Part shown: in pieces, positions 1 to 11,163 of the stretch
Numbering within the stretch: position 1 is the first letter of the stretch
Layout of the letters: every line of letters starts with the position of its first letter
Assembly (NCBI GenBank): GCA_039111635.1
Contig: JBCAQO010000005.1
Coordinates: forward strand, 434,001-498,000
DNA length: 64,000 bases
Direction: 5' to 3'
Source of the DNA: Heterobasidion occidentale
Taxonomy: Eukaryota > Basidiomycota > Agaricomycetes > Russulales > Bondarzewiaceae
Program-made: the position numbers and the translations under genes
The notes under the pieces: model-generated
Told to the model about the DNA's origin: nothing
The model's database searches: none
What the model saw: the letters and a program-made list of their open reading frames with translations, nothing else

Positions 1-466
1 ACGCAATGCGGAGGGACCGATGTCATCCACGAGGGTTTGACTGTTTGCTTAGCACTAGAAAGAACTAGTATCGTTGAGCGCAACATGATCTACACGGATG
101 ACTTTGACCATGCAGGTGATTCCTTGGAGATAGCGATAGGCCTCTACAATGTCCGCAACAAGGACCTTAAACAGTTATCATGGAAGCCGTTTCCCGCCAG
201 ATGAGCACTAGAAGCTGACAATTTCGGTGCTGAAAATATCTGTAAAATGCACCATTGGGCACCGCGCTCTGTCCTGAAATTAGTCGCAGATGAAGGGAGA
301 ATTTGACATGTAGTCCATGTCGCGAATAGCCTTGGCTGTTTCCACTTCGTGTTCAGTTCCTTGATGGAGTCAGTCTACGGCTTTGGGAACAAGGAGCTTC
401 GAATCATACCATGTGTAACAGATCGGTCGATGCCTTAATCGCTGGCCATATCGACCAGAACAGAAT
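1..466. other. no gene recognised at left edge
   Basis: Short unrelated open frames only. Nothing in either strand resembles a family I know. It may be the flank, or an outer part, of the decayed DNA element that follows. Confidence 0.4.
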
Positions 467-501
467 GGCTGACCGGTGAGAGGTTGGTCTATTAGACTAG
501 T
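467..501 (+). repeat. inverted repeat, left arm
   Basis: 35 bases matching the reverse complement of 2749-2783 at 34 of 35 positions. Followed by short subterminal repeats containing ggactt. Interpreted as terminal or subterminal repeat of the enclosed DNA element. Confidence 0.75.
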
Positions 502-1279
502 AGCCAACGGACTTGTAGACCAATGGACTTGAGACTTATGGACACGTAGACAAAAACACGAGCTGCTTATCTCATGCCTTCCGGGCCATCGCGTCCGGCG
601 GGTATTGCTCCGTCCAGGGGTTGGCTGTTTCATGAAAGTGGACTTATGGACCGTACATCCCGTTCACCAGTAGCTCAGAATGCCTGTATCTTCTCTACCA
701 TTTCGACACTATGTTCTATCACGGCCGCTGTCATCTGTGCAAGAATGCGCTCGCAGATTTGTCTGCCAACAAGGGAACCGGAAATATATCTAACAAGAAT
801 AGAATACAGCAATTGGTGCGCGATGCTGGCATCTATTATTCCATCATGTGTCATTGATTGCCATCAGTGCTCGAACAAGCACTGTAGGGCGGTCGTATTT
901 CATACTGATCCTCTGGAAGAAGCTGCCGCGCATGCAATTGTCGATGGGATTAACAAGGACCCGGGGATGTTCAACATGTACCTGCCGAAGTCTCCATATG
1001 CTCATCATTGGCGAAATGGATCTCATGTCGATGGGCTACCTATCACGCAATCAGAATCTGCCCCGCCTGCGCAATCCAGCACTCCCCGAACTGAGCTTAA
1101 TGACACGGGTCTAGCTACCGGCTCATTGGGAAACACAGCTGCGGACTCGTTGAATCGTCAGACGGCAGGCTCAGTCAATAGTGAAGCAGGATCTTAAGCA
1201 CGTGGCGGATCTCAAGAGCCTCGAGCATCGCAGATTGCTGCACTCACGCGGCTGGGAGGAGGGATTTTCTGTGCTCGCC

Positions 1280-2667
1280 TGGATTGTCGCACGCTGTTGA
1301 CAGTCGTGGTGAGCGCAGCATGGGCATCCGACTGTCACCCCGTCGTAGACAACGGCACGAAGAGTATCTACATACATGCTATGGTAAGGATGACAATGAA
1401 CAATAGTAGATGATAACTAAACGTACACACTCCGTCGCTCCTCCTCTCGGTGGCGCAACACTGCTCGCAAGCGTGATTCCACAGTTTCTGACCTGGACCT
1501 ACCATCGCAGCGTTCCGAGCTTCAAGAGCTTCACGAAGTCGATCAGGTTGAGCGCTATCATTGAGGACGAGGACCTCCGACTTCTCATTGGCGTCGCAGA
1601 TGAGGCCATGCAGGAAAAAGGCATCCCAAACCATCTCGCCGGTAAGCGAAAGGCTGACAGGCCATGGGAGGTCTTGAGATTTGCCGTGCTCTAGCTCATA
1701 TATGCGAGCATTGTTTTTAGCGGAAACCCTACAGATAACGAGTCAAATAGAATTGTAAATGGTCTAAAGGAGATATACTTACCAGGCACAGACCATGGAG
1801 TTTGCGAAGCGCTTGCATAATGCAGACTCGACGTACGAGTGCATCGTGACATGAATTGCATGCGGGATACCAAGATAATACGTGCGGGAGCCATTGCAGA
1901 CGTAGTAATTAGGGTAATAGCGAGCGCCGCATCCTGCGGAAGAGAGTCAAGGTCAGAACTGTCGATACCGGGTATATAATTGAAGACTCACGAGGACATT
2001 TTGCAGAGTAAGACCAGATAGGAAGGGGGCCAAAGTCGCGTGTAAAGAGAACCGCTCGATAACCTCGCAGACCGAGCAACTCTTGAGGTCGCGGTCCATA
2101 GTGTCCTTCCGAACAGCGTGGATCCAAGCAGATTCACGTTGGGGGATACATATCATAGAAACCTACTCAAAATCAGCATGTAATGGTATATTTCACGCGA
2201 ATCAAACGACGCACCAATGCCATGCTTGATGCCATACCTCAAAAAAACATCTACAAGATCTCCAGACTTCCGACCATCCTCCCTGCATTTGGATTCCACA
2301 CCACATCTCGAAGAACTGTCCAACATTCGAATATGTGCTTTGGATCTTCCACACCGAGCGCCGCTGCGCAGAAACCTTGCATATTCTTTGGCAACTCGAG
2401 AGGAGGGCCCTCAGCATCGGGTGATAAGTGCCATGACAAGTACTCTTTGAGGTGATCGACAAGTCGGAATAGCTGTAAGAACGACGCGATTCTCAGCCGT
2501 TGAGTGATGTTTGGGTGGTCGACGAGAATACGAGAGAGACTTGATAGCGACATCAGTTCGTTGTCGCTGTCTGCTACGGCAATGGCGACGGATCTATGCG
2601 GTCCGGTGGTCTGTTTGATCATGCTTAGTGCGCCGGAGAAGCCGGCCAGCTCCGGCCCTTCCCACAT
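1280..2667 (-). pseudogene. CxC5/CxC6 cysteine-cluster protein associated with KDZ transposases, broken
   Basis: Read on the minus strand, exons encode the N-terminal helical CxC5 region (SLSSLSRILVDHP, then IFECWTVLRDVVW), a YPPT-stop-ICLD block, then CPRCGARYYPNYYV, GSRTYYLGIP and, after an intron with donor gtaagt near 1783, NNARIYELEHG, MVWDAFFLHGL and DGVTVGCPCCAHHDC. This order of motifs is that of the CxC5-CxC6 proteins found beside KDZ transposases in mushroom genomes. One codon that should be Arg (YPPT-R-ICLD) is TGA at 2134-2136, a CGA-to-TGA change, so the gene is dead unless read through. The last part, below about 1290, loses similarity. Introns at roughly 2139-2195, 1926-1993, 1730-1783 and 1370-1425 are inferred from splice signals. 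The family identification is firm; the exact ends are not. Confidence 0.72.
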
Positions 2668-2748
2668 CCCAAAGTCCCAAAGTCTACAACTTAGCGAGGT
2701 CTATAAGCACACAAGTTCATTGGCTACTAGTGCTAAAGTCCATTGTCC

Positions 2749-2783
2749 ACTAGTCTAATAGACCAACCTCTCACCGTTCAGCC
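2749..2783 (-). repeat. inverted repeat, right arm
   Basis: Reverse-complement partner of 467-501. It lies about 80 bases beyond the upstream limit of the KDZ-associated pseudogene frame. Confidence 0.75.
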
Positions 2784-3157
2784 GTTCCCGACCAGAAGCA
2801 ACCTCTACCTATTTGCCTGACGATTCAACATATTAGCCTAGCCTTTTGAAGGGTCGACGGAAGAAAATTCAAAGCCTTCCTTTGCGGTCAAAGTGAGGTT
2901 TTCTGCCAAATGTTCAGCGAGAGATATTGATGGTGGTAATCCTGTTCAAACGCTTTGAAGTCTACAAGTCAGTAGAAACTTCGCTAACTGTGTTGGCAGG
3001 ATGGTCGAGACTCGACAAACGCGTTCGCGAATAGGCGCTGAGAGATTGGTCAGCGGTACGTGACGTTGTCGCCAACGCCACAACGGCGCAGTGTTCAACG
3101 TTTCGACATTTCAGCTGCTTGACATTGCCGCCTGCAGCGTGCGCGATTTCCTCCACC

Positions 3158-4333
3158 ATGTCTCGAGACTCGACGCTAGATCCTCTCGTGATATCTCTAA
3201 ACACCCTTCTCTCCAACCTCAATCTCCCATTCGCCCTCGAATCTCCCCTCGACCTCACCCCGTCACTTCTCCTCGCCATCCTCGAGTCTATCCTCGAGTC
3301 CCGCCTGCCCATCTCCCAAGCCATTCGCGAGTCGCGCGACCCAGCTGCGAAGGTCCAAGCGATGAAGATATTCCTGGGCGTCATGGAGAGCGACGTGATT
3401 CAGCTGGACGTCGGGCTCAGCGACGTCGACCCGCGGCGTCTTGCTGTGGGAGAACCGGAGGAGGTCGTCTTTGTCGGCGAGCTGCTGTGCTGGCTCGGCA
3501 AGAAGATGGGTCTCTGTTACGACGCGGACGGCCTGGAGAGCGAGATGCCCCCCGAGAAAGCAGAGTTCGTGCAGGGGAGCGCGATGCGCAGTGGTGGTAG
3601 CACCAGCAGTGGCAGTGGAGCGGGGCGCATCTTGTCGCCCTCCACGCACTCGACGCTCACGAATAGCATGAACAGCGCGCTCTCTGTTGACGGCGCGGAC
3701 GTGGAATCAAACACCACTATTACTTCTGTTGCCAGCGACGCGTCACAGCCGCGGCGTAGTACATCTCCTACTGCGTCTTCACTTGGACACGGGCAGTCCC
3801 CACGGCTCCCTCTCTGCATCCATGAGATTGAGGATCCTTCATTCCTCCTGTCTGCGGAAGCGGATATATTTGAGAGCGAATCCGAACCCGAACCCGATGA
3901 AGACATTAGCAACATATTCGCTCCCGACGCGGCGTCATTCCTCGCTTGTAACCATCCTGACGACCCATCTTCCTCCCCACATCGCGCGGGTCATTCTGTC
4001 AGATACAACGGGTACATCGAAGAGGTGGACAATGACCTCGAGGTAGAGGAGTTCGAAGCCAGTCGCTGTCAGCGTCGGCGGTCCGGCGACGATTCACAAT
4101 TGATGAGCCATATTGGGATGGCGGCGTCGCGTGTATGTCCTTTCAGCAGCCTGTCCTGCGATGCTATGCTGACCCTTGATTGTTTCCCCCTTCGGGCTAC
4201 GAAGCGGCAGACGATCCCAGTACCGTCCCGTAAGCCGATCATTACACGTCATACTTCACCCTCGCAGCATACGCTTGCCCTGCTAAACGAGCGCGCACGG
4301 TTGTTATCTGAGCTGGCAAAATTCAATCGCTAG
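3158..4333 (+). CDS. DUF5745-like domain protein
   Basis: About 365 residues in two exons. The first 130 residues form a conserved helical block (LDLTPSLLLAILESILESRL, AKVQAMKIFLGVMESD, VGLSDVDPRRLA, EVVFVGELLCWLGKKMGL) that I associate with the fungal DUF5745 family. The rest is Ser- and acid-rich, probably disordered, and ends in a short predicted helix (LALLNERARLLSELAKF). A 78-nt intron at 4133-4210 (gtatgt...cag, branch-like ctgac) is a multiple of three, so the frame also reads through it. I chose the ATG at 3158 over the in-frame one at 3119 because its context is ccaccATGt and it sits directly before the conserved block. Function unknown; the family name is from memory. Confidence 0.7.
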   Translation: MSRDSTLDPLVISLNTLLSNLNLPFALESPLDLTPSLLLAILESILESRLPISQAIRESRDPAAKVQAMKIFLGVMESDVIQLDVGLSDVDPRRLAVGEPEEVVFVGELLCWLGKKMGLCYDADGLESEMPPEKAEFVQGSAMRSGGSTSSGSGAGRILSPSTHSTLTNSMNSALSVDGADVESNTTITSVASDASQPRRSTSPTASSLGHGQSPRLPLCIHEIEDPSFLLSAEADIFESESEPEPDEDISNIFAPDAASFLACNHPDDPSSSPHRAGHSVRYNGYIEEVDNDLEVEEFEASRCQRRRSGDDSQLMSHIGMAASRVCPFSSLSCDAMLTLDCFPLRATKRQTIPVPSRKPIITRHTSPSQHTLALLNERARLLSELAKFNR

Positions 4334-5046
4334 CCTGTAGGATCCGTGCTGTCCATCACTGCGGGGGGCGTAACTTCTTGGGATATCAAGGCATGTAATG
4401 ACTCGATCTAGTTGTATGCCCGCGGGGTAATAACCTCTTGGTTTTCGACCATGCCCCATTCATATCGTGTTTAACGCCCACGTCCCTGGATTCTACAATA
4501 GTCAGAACATGTCTGACAGCTATCATCCAGCCTCAGCCCAGACAATTGAACCTGCCAAGCTCCAGGCGTCGTGACCCTCATACATACATAGTCTCGGTTC
4601 CGATCCATGTTTCACTCTTGCCTGCTAGACTCGCCCAAAGCACCGCCCAAACCGTGCATCGTCGTGCCCAGGCGCTCAATGGGGAACTAGCGAAGTGCAT
4701 CCCCGCACTTTATTCGCTCCGTACCTGTGTCGCAGCCGCCCCAGATCCAGTCAAATCACCCACCTTCGTCGGAAACTCGACGCGCCCGCATCACGTGACC
4801 ACCATTGCGCCGCTGGCTCGACCAATCGCGCGCGTCGTATGGAGGGCAACAATTCGTCCTATCAAGAAAATAGTGATGCAATGTTTCTGAGGCGGCGAGA
4901 CTTTGTAATGATACGATAAGTATGGTGCCCATTTATCTATCGCCCTGCGCCAAGGAGCCCTTCCCAATCTTCCTCCCGCGTCCTAACATCCACCCTCTAA
5001 CATCCTATACCTATCTCATCGGCGACTCACTCGCAGAAGACCGTCC
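4334..5046. other. intergenic, no gene seen
   Basis: Short frames without family resemblance, low-complexity near 4930-5040. Holds the 3' flank of the DUF5745-like gene and the promoter of the RING gene. Confidence 0.5.
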
Positions 5047-6114
5047 ATGTCGTCGTACACGTCCTCGCCCGTTTCCTCGACGCCTTCTTCCCCGCGAGGC
5101 ACGCCTTCTCCGCTGAGTGGCCTATCGTCGCCATCCTCTTCCTCCCCTCGCCTTCCGCGCGTGCGCTCTCGCCCTCGTCTTACACCTCGCCCATCCCTCG
5201 ATCGCATCGCAGAAGAGGCATCACCCGACGCCGATGCACTCGCCCATCCAGCCTCTGCACCACCCGTATCCACGATGGTGAAGTCCCCGAGCTCCCCCGC
5301 TTTGGCCCGCGTGAAAGATCAGTGGGACGGGCCAGGGAGCGTGAACTACGCCGGGACAGAGCCAAAGAGGCGCAGTTGGAGGCCTCCGCAGTGGAATGGG
5401 AAGAGGGGGATCGCTGTCGGGCACGAGATGAAGGAGAGCTGTGGAATCTGGTGAGCAGCGCACAACCCGACCGGCGACGATCGTGCTAAGATTAGATCCG
5501 GCGATGCGCTAGTTTCGAGAGGGCGGTGAAACCGAACAAGACTAGATGTTGCGGGCAATTGTTCTGCTTCCAACACTTGTCTGACGTGCGCGCCAGCCCC
5601 CTTTTATTCTATCGAGGCGCTGGTTACTGAAACTGTAAACTCGATACCATTCCAGTGGCTCTCGAATCATGGTTCCGATGGTCGCTGTCCGACATGCCGC
5701 GTTCCCTGTTCGCTCGAGCACGACACGATTTACCTGCACCCCCCACCACGCATCCTCGCCCCTCGCCCAAACAGGCGCCGCTCGACTAGTGCCGGGCGCT
5801 CGCGCCGGCCCGCCGGGGCCGCGCCCCAACACCGCCCATCAAGCCCTGAGCCGAGCTCATCGACGACGTACGATAGCAGCGCCTCGTCGTCATCCGACAG
5901 CGAGCACACGACCGTGCGGGGGCGGAGACAGACCGCACCGGCACTGCTGCCGCCGCTGGGGCTGTCGCTGTCGGTACCGATGCATGCGGCGTCGTCTGAG
6001 CAACTGTTGCTGTCGCCGATCCCGCAGCAGCCCGAGGACGTGCTGTTGCGTGGGGCTGCGCGGGCCTTGACGCTCGTGGGCGGTGCGCTTGTGCTGGGTG
6101 CGTTGTTGTACTGA
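5047..6114 (+). CDS. tail-anchored RING-finger protein, putative E3 ubiquitin ligase
   Basis: Three exons join in frame: 5047-5450, 5513-5585 and 5656-6114 (311 residues). Residues 1-130 are Ser/Pro/Arg-rich. Splicing then builds a RING finger across all three exons: CGIC at the end of exon 1, CCGQLFCFQH in exon 2, CPTCR at the start of exon 3, with the usual spacing. The His normally found in CGHxFC is Gln here, and the sixth ligand is His. A Ser/Arg-rich linker follows, and the protein ends in a hydrophobic stretch (ALTLVGGALVLGALLY) directly before the stop, suggesting a tail anchor in an organelle or ER membrane. RING proteins recruit E2 enzymes; the substrate is unknown. None of the three exon frames alone shows the domain, but all splice sites are GT-AG and phase-consistent. 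Confidence 0.78.
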
Positions 6115-6811
6115 GTGAGGGGCTGTATTTTTAGAGAGGGTGTGTAGCCTTAATTTAGATCGTAGAGCTGGTTTCCCCCTTGTTTTCCTCTGCTTTCCCC
6201 GATGCCTTTTCGTTCGGGTGTATTTTTAGTTCTCCAAGTCTGGCCTGTCTGGCGGGCCTGGACTCTTGGGTGTTGTTGCTGATAGGCGCCCTTCTGCTGC
6301 CTGCTGTTTGCTGGTATGCGAATCACTTGTACAAGCCGGCCCTGTATGTACCCGACTGTGGAATGTTCAATGTTCACAAACGAGGACTCGGTGAGGTCGA
6401 TGTCCGAGGTGAGTTGAGCACTTCACCGCGCGATGGGCAATGGTCCCGATGAGCTGTATCATCTTATTGCCTCGTTGATTCTGATGCATGAGTGGACGAT
6501 CGGGTATCACGGGTTGCTATGGTCGAAGGCTTGCACCCCTTGGCGCAGCTCGTTCCGTGACGAGCGACGCTGCTTTGTGATCTCGAACTCATCACGGACG
6601 CGCGGGCGCCGTTGATTCGATGGGCAAGCGGCCGTACGAAGGTGAGCGGGGTCGACCCAATGGGCGGAAGCAGATTGATCTAATCAGCGTGTCGGCGCAA
6701 GATGTGATGCAGAACACTTTCAGGTCCCAGTGCGTCTGCCGTTAGGCGGTGCTCTATTAGTACAGACACGCCTGTCCTCCGCGGCTGTCCTTAGGTCGAC
6801 GTGACGAGCTT
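6115..6811. other. intergenic, no gene seen
   Basis: 3' flank of the RING gene and upstream region of the protease. Small frames at 6180-6615 resemble nothing I know. Confidence 0.5.
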
Positions 6812-6890
6812 GGTCCTCCTCCTCCTCCTCCTTCCGCCTTCACCCCTTCCCTTCCCTTCCTTCCCCCTCCACCTCCTCTCGTTTCTTTTC
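6812..6890 (+). promoter_or_regulatory. CT-rich promoter tract of the aspartic protease gene
   Basis: Nearly pure pyrimidine tract on the coding strand ending about 50 bases before the ATG at 6942. CT-rich blocks just upstream of the start are common in strongly expressed fungal genes. Confidence 0.4.
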
Positions 6891-6941
6891 AGCACTCAAT
6901 TTGTTTTCTCGCGCCGGCCGCTCTTTACAGTGTTCTTCTTG

Positions 6942-9530
6942 ATGCATTCATTCACGATTTGCGCTGGCCTCCTGGTCCTGGCGCGCTTGGGCCTCGCGCT
7001 TCCGCATGACACTTCACGAGCGGCTGGGTTGGAGCAGGGGGCGTGGAGCAAAGGGGGCGTCGATGTGCCTATTTATAGACGCAGGCGGGCTGCGGCGGGT
7101 GGTGAGCGCGTGCAGAGACGCGGGTACAGTGGGACTGTTGGGCTGGGCGACTTTGCGGACTTGTGAGTGTTGTGGTTCATTTTCGGCAGTGCAACTCGCG
7201 AGGTTGAGTTAGTTGAGGATATTCGCGAGCATTGTATTGAGCGTAATCATAGTATGCGCGTCTTTACTGACATGCGATGCCCTAGGTTTTACACTGTCCC
7301 AATTACCATTGGGTCTCTCCAAACTGCAGTGAACCTCGGTTCGTCGCTCTCTCCTCTCATGCCTCGCCATCTCTAATTGAAGCGTACCACGCGCAGACAC
7401 CGGATCCAGCGACCTGTGGGTTACTTCAGATGCCTGCAAAACCAGCATCTGCAAGCGCACCAACATGCCGCCCTACCCCACCGCCAAGCTCAACCGCACC
7501 GGCGCCTCCGTCGCGCTCTTCTACGGCGACTCCCTCACCGGCACGCACGCCATCGGGCCTGTGGGCCAGGACACCGTCGCCCTCGCGGGGCTGAGCATCC
7601 CGCAGCAGCCATTTGCGGCGATATCGGATACCAACAACACGAGCGTGATGACGGGCGCGAACGGGATTTTCGGTCTTGGGTGAGGCGGCTCCACTAGTGT
7701 TCTATCTTTGGAATATTGAATATTCATTGATGCGGTATTTATAGATTTCCGAGCGAGAGGTGCGTGCTGCCCGTTCTAACACGAGAGCGTCTGATAGAGT
7801 GTCGGAATCTGTCGATGCAGTCAAGTGCAGGGTGCCGTGGTCAATAAGAAGGTATATAAATAAATAGACATTATCGCTCCATCATGCGTGCCGCAATGTG
7901 ACTGATGTGTGTCGTTTTGCGTGTCTACAGTTCAATAATCCCGTGCCGACAGACGAGTTCATCCAAAGCTCGTCCTCCGAAGGTCCTCTCCTATCCCGCC
8001 TCGCCATGTCCGGCCACTTGGAACAGCCAATGTTTACCGTGCGCCCTCCCCGTCTTTGTTTCGCGCGGTGCTAACCCGAAGACACTTGGCAGATCGCGCT
8101 GCAGCGCGATACGATCGACATCGGTGGCCAGGACGGCGCGCTGACGATCGGGCGGCTGCCGGACGGCGTGGATAACTCGTCGTTGACATGGGTCCCCGTG
8201 AAGCTGTACACCGCCGCCCAGGGCGGTCTGAATGCCCCTTCGTTCGCTCCGCAGGAGGTAAAATCTCAGCTTTATCTTGGACACCTGTCAATTTTGCTGA
8301 TCATCTCCTATTGCGCTTGTTGCCGTCGTTGTTTTTGTGATAGGTTTACCCGCTGTGAGTGTTGTGAGGGTTGACAAGTACACAGCTTGCGCGGATCTGA
8401 TTGGGGTTTTATTTTATTTTATTTTTACTTCTAGGCGCTGGGAAGTTAATCTCGACGCCGTGTTCGTCGATGGCCAGAAGCTGCCCAACTCGAGAATTCC
8501 CGCTAACGGTCTCTCGAACCCCGGTGTATCCGCCCTTATCGACACCGTAAACATCTTCCTCTCGCTCGCAATAAACACCTTTTTTAATAAATCCCCTCCA
8601 TCTACTTCTAGGGTAACTCACTCCTCCGCGGCCCACAAGACCTCGTCTCCTCCGTCCTCAAATCCGTGTCCCCCGCGTTCGCGGCGAACCCCAACGTAGA
8701 CCCCACGTTCCCCTGCGCGACGGCGCACAACCTGTCGTTCCAGATCGGCGGGAAGGTGTTCCCGATCGACCCGCGCGACTTCGTGTCGCAGAACAAGACG
8801 GGCGACGCGCAGACGTGTGTGGTCAGCAACGTCGTGTCGACGGATCCGCCGAGCGTGGGGGCGCTGTTCAGCTGGAGCCTGGGGGACCCGTTCTTCAAGT
8901 CGTGAGTCGGGCTATGCCATTTTCACTTATATATTGCGCTCCCCCAATCCAGAACACTAAGCATGGCACTTTGCTAACCTTCGTTGCATTTTTGCGATCG
9001 CAGGAACCTCGTCGCGTTCTACTACGGCAACTTGACACACCCGTCGCTCGACCCGCCCCGAATCGGCTTCCTCTCGCAGGTCCCCACAAACGCGAGCGCG
9101 CTCCTCACCGAGGCCGTCGAAGACGCCAAGGACAACGGCGGCAATTTCGAAAGTGCGCTCGTGTTCCTTCTTCTCTCCTCCCCCGCTCTATGTCGTCCCC
9201 GCGTTCCCGTACCTTTTTCGGAACATTCTTTCTACGCGTCCTGCGGTAAATCTCACTTATTGACACTTTCCTCCAGTCACGTCCGAAGCTGCGCCGGTCG
9301 GCCCCGCCACCACTGTCTCCATCGCGCCCTCCACCGTCTCCATCCCCACATCGACAGCTGCCTCACGCACCGTCGTGCCCACCGCCTCAGGTGCCGTACC
9401 GAGCGCTACGACGTCCAATACCGTTGACAGACAGGCAAGCGATGCTGCGCGTGTAGTATCGTCGCGCGTGGGGCCTGCGGGCGTGTTGGGAGCCACGATG
9501 GTGTGGGCGCTGTGCCATCTTGTTCTGTGA
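6942..9530 (+). CDS. pepsin-like aspartic protease (peptidase A1), GPI-type C-terminus
   Basis: Twelve exons give 563 residues: 6942-7162, 7286-7338, 7397-7679, 7745-7759, 7821-7851, 7931-8038, 8093-8257, 8344-8354, 8435-8546, 8612-8901, 9004-9152, 9277-9530. All are phase-consistent, including exons of 15, 31 and 11 nt. An N-terminal signal peptide (FTICAGLLVLARLGLALP) precedes a propeptide; mature sequence starts near FYTVPITIGS. The first catalytic motif is DTGSSDLW (Asp about 92), with a flap Tyr in LFYGD; the second is IDTGNSLLRG (Asp about 332), with Asn where most pepsins have Thr/Ser. The C-terminal 85 residues are Ser/Thr/Ala/Pro-rich and end in a hydrophobic stretch, as in GPI-anchored yapsin-like proteases. 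The enzyme probably cleaves proteins at the cell surface or in the wall. Confidence 0.88.
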
Positions 9531-10739
9531 CCGACCGAGATCCGACGGATTCTTCCGGCCGCGCGCTGCGCGTGAGCAGGGGCTGCTGCGTATTTCTAAC
9601 CCTTTACTTACCTCCCGCGGGGCGGGGCTTGATGCCCTGTCCTCTATCGACGCCCAAGGCCCGAGGGTGCCCGCTGGGCAGGCGCGCCTGTCACCCAGCC
9701 CGAGCATCTGAGTATGGTCCATGGTGTCGCATTTGATGGGTTTGGGTTGCATCTTGGTCAAACTCGCTTTGTTTTTGGGCTTGGGGTAATATAAATGGAC
9801 TTGGGTTGTGTGAGCGGTAATTTAGTGGTATAGCGTCGGACTTCTGCGTTGATTTCGCTGGCGTGCGTGCCTAGACTGAGTGAGCGAGGAGAGCGGGTGC
9901 TCTTGCCTGCCTTCATGCGCGGCCTTTGAAGGGGGGCGAATTCGGCATTCCTGACGACATCAGGATCTGATTTGGCTGCGGGGTGAGTGCTAAAATGCGA
10001 GGTGAGCTAAACAGACAGAAAGTAGCACAGAATAATACGGGCATGCAAGGGAGTGGCAAAGCCAGCGAGCTCAGCCAGGACGACGGCACTATCGGCATTG
10101 GCGGCAAACGCCGTCGGATTTCGAAGCTTATCTGAGACCGTGACGCGCTCTCAGACTCAGACGCGCTTTTGCGTTCGCTTTCCAGTGTCTGTCCATCGTC
10201 TGAGCCTTGAGGTCTCTCGTCTCATGATACCTAATTCACCATCAATTGAACTGTTGCAATAAACGACTCAACAATGCTCATGCATCTGGAAATTCCACGA
10301 CAGCCTGGAATTCACCTCTCTTGTGTATATTGAACGGCCCATAGAGCTTCTCTCCACGTTGGCGGCGGCGACAAGCACCCTCTCGTCGATAGCGTCATTG
10401 TTGGAAAAAGCCTTTAGAAGACGTTCAGAGTCACGAGCTTGATAGCAAGGTTCTTCATTCGAGGTGCCCACCACTCCGTGCGTCATGTTTGTTCCTCATC
10501 ACGCCTGTGCCTTTACTGAAGCTTTACCTTTTCGTTGGAATCTCAAGATCACTGGGATGAACTCGAGGTGATGCCCAATTCTACATCTATATAATAGCAC
10601 GGCGCGTAGATTCATTCAGATACGAACTGTCCGTGTTCAATACTAAATCATCACTAAAGGTCAATAACAGGCGTTGTGAAATAAGCATAATATGTCAAGC
10701 TTCCGGACAATACGAGTGGAGTATCGCACGCTGCAGAAG
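9531..10739. other. intergenic, no gene recognised
   Basis: About 1.2 kb without a recognisable exon on either strand. A tRNA-like half-motif near 9815-9850 lacks its 3' partner and was not accepted. Confidence 0.45.
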
Positions 10740-11089
10740 TTTTTGCTGCCTCGTCATGACGAACCGAGAGGGTGATTCTCTCGGGAATTGACTAAACACG
10801 CTGACATCTCGCCAGTCTTCGACGCTGATCTCCATATGAGACATGGCTTCGATGCACCTCCGGTGCGCATACTCAGTGATTCTGCGTCACGGGCCAACAG
10901 AATATGATAGTCCGAATGGCCGGATGAGTCCACATATAGGTAGGTACTGGGTTCTCTGATCCGGGGGGCCGTGGTACGCTCATAGCGAAGAAGCGAATCT
11001 CAACCGCCCTGGAAACAAAGTATAACTGACGAGCACTAGCGTTTGCCTACGGGGAGCAGAGAGAGCCCGAGAATTTCGGGTATCCAAAA

Positions 11090-11096
11090 TATAAAT
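11090..11096 (+). promoter_or_regulatory. TATA box of hydrolase copy A
   Basis: tataaat 74 bases before the ATG; the same motif stands 75 bases before the ATG of copy B, in otherwise diverged flank. Confidence 0.55.
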
Positions 11097-11163
11097 TCAC
11101 TTTTCTTTCAACGATCTATCCAGTACTCATCGACTACCAGGCTGCAATCAGCAATACACTATT

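Larger units (their letters stand above)
455..2800. mobile_element. decayed DNA-transposon segment with KDZ-associated gene
   Basis: A 35-bp sequence at 467-501 recurs in reverse complement at 2749-2783 with one mismatch, and weaker similarity continues outward and inward for tens of bases (variants of ggactt and tagac). Between the arms lies a minus-strand pseudogene for a cysteine-cluster protein known to travel with KDZ (Kyakuja-Dileera-Zisupton) transposases. This fits the ends of one DNA element. I see no transposase catalytic domain in the interval and did not find a convincing target-site duplication, so it is either non-autonomous or a remnant. A 207-codon plus-strand open frame at 574-1197 is unrecognised and may be chance. 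Confidence 0.45.

Noticed and set aside
574..1197. 207-codon plus-strand open frame
   Set aside because: No family resemblance; it lies inside a decayed element. Left unannotated as a gene.
1909..2156. Alternative minus-strand reading as a BTB-domain protein
   Set aside because: The frame with YYPNYYV, WDAFFL and DGVTVG motifs matches CxC5/CxC6 of KDZ-associated proteins far better.
9815..9850. tRNA-like 5' half (D-arm-like ttagtggtatagc and anticodon-stem-like gtcggac)
   Set aside because: No matching 3' anticodon-stem strand, T-arm or acceptor stem is found downstream, even allowing for an intron.
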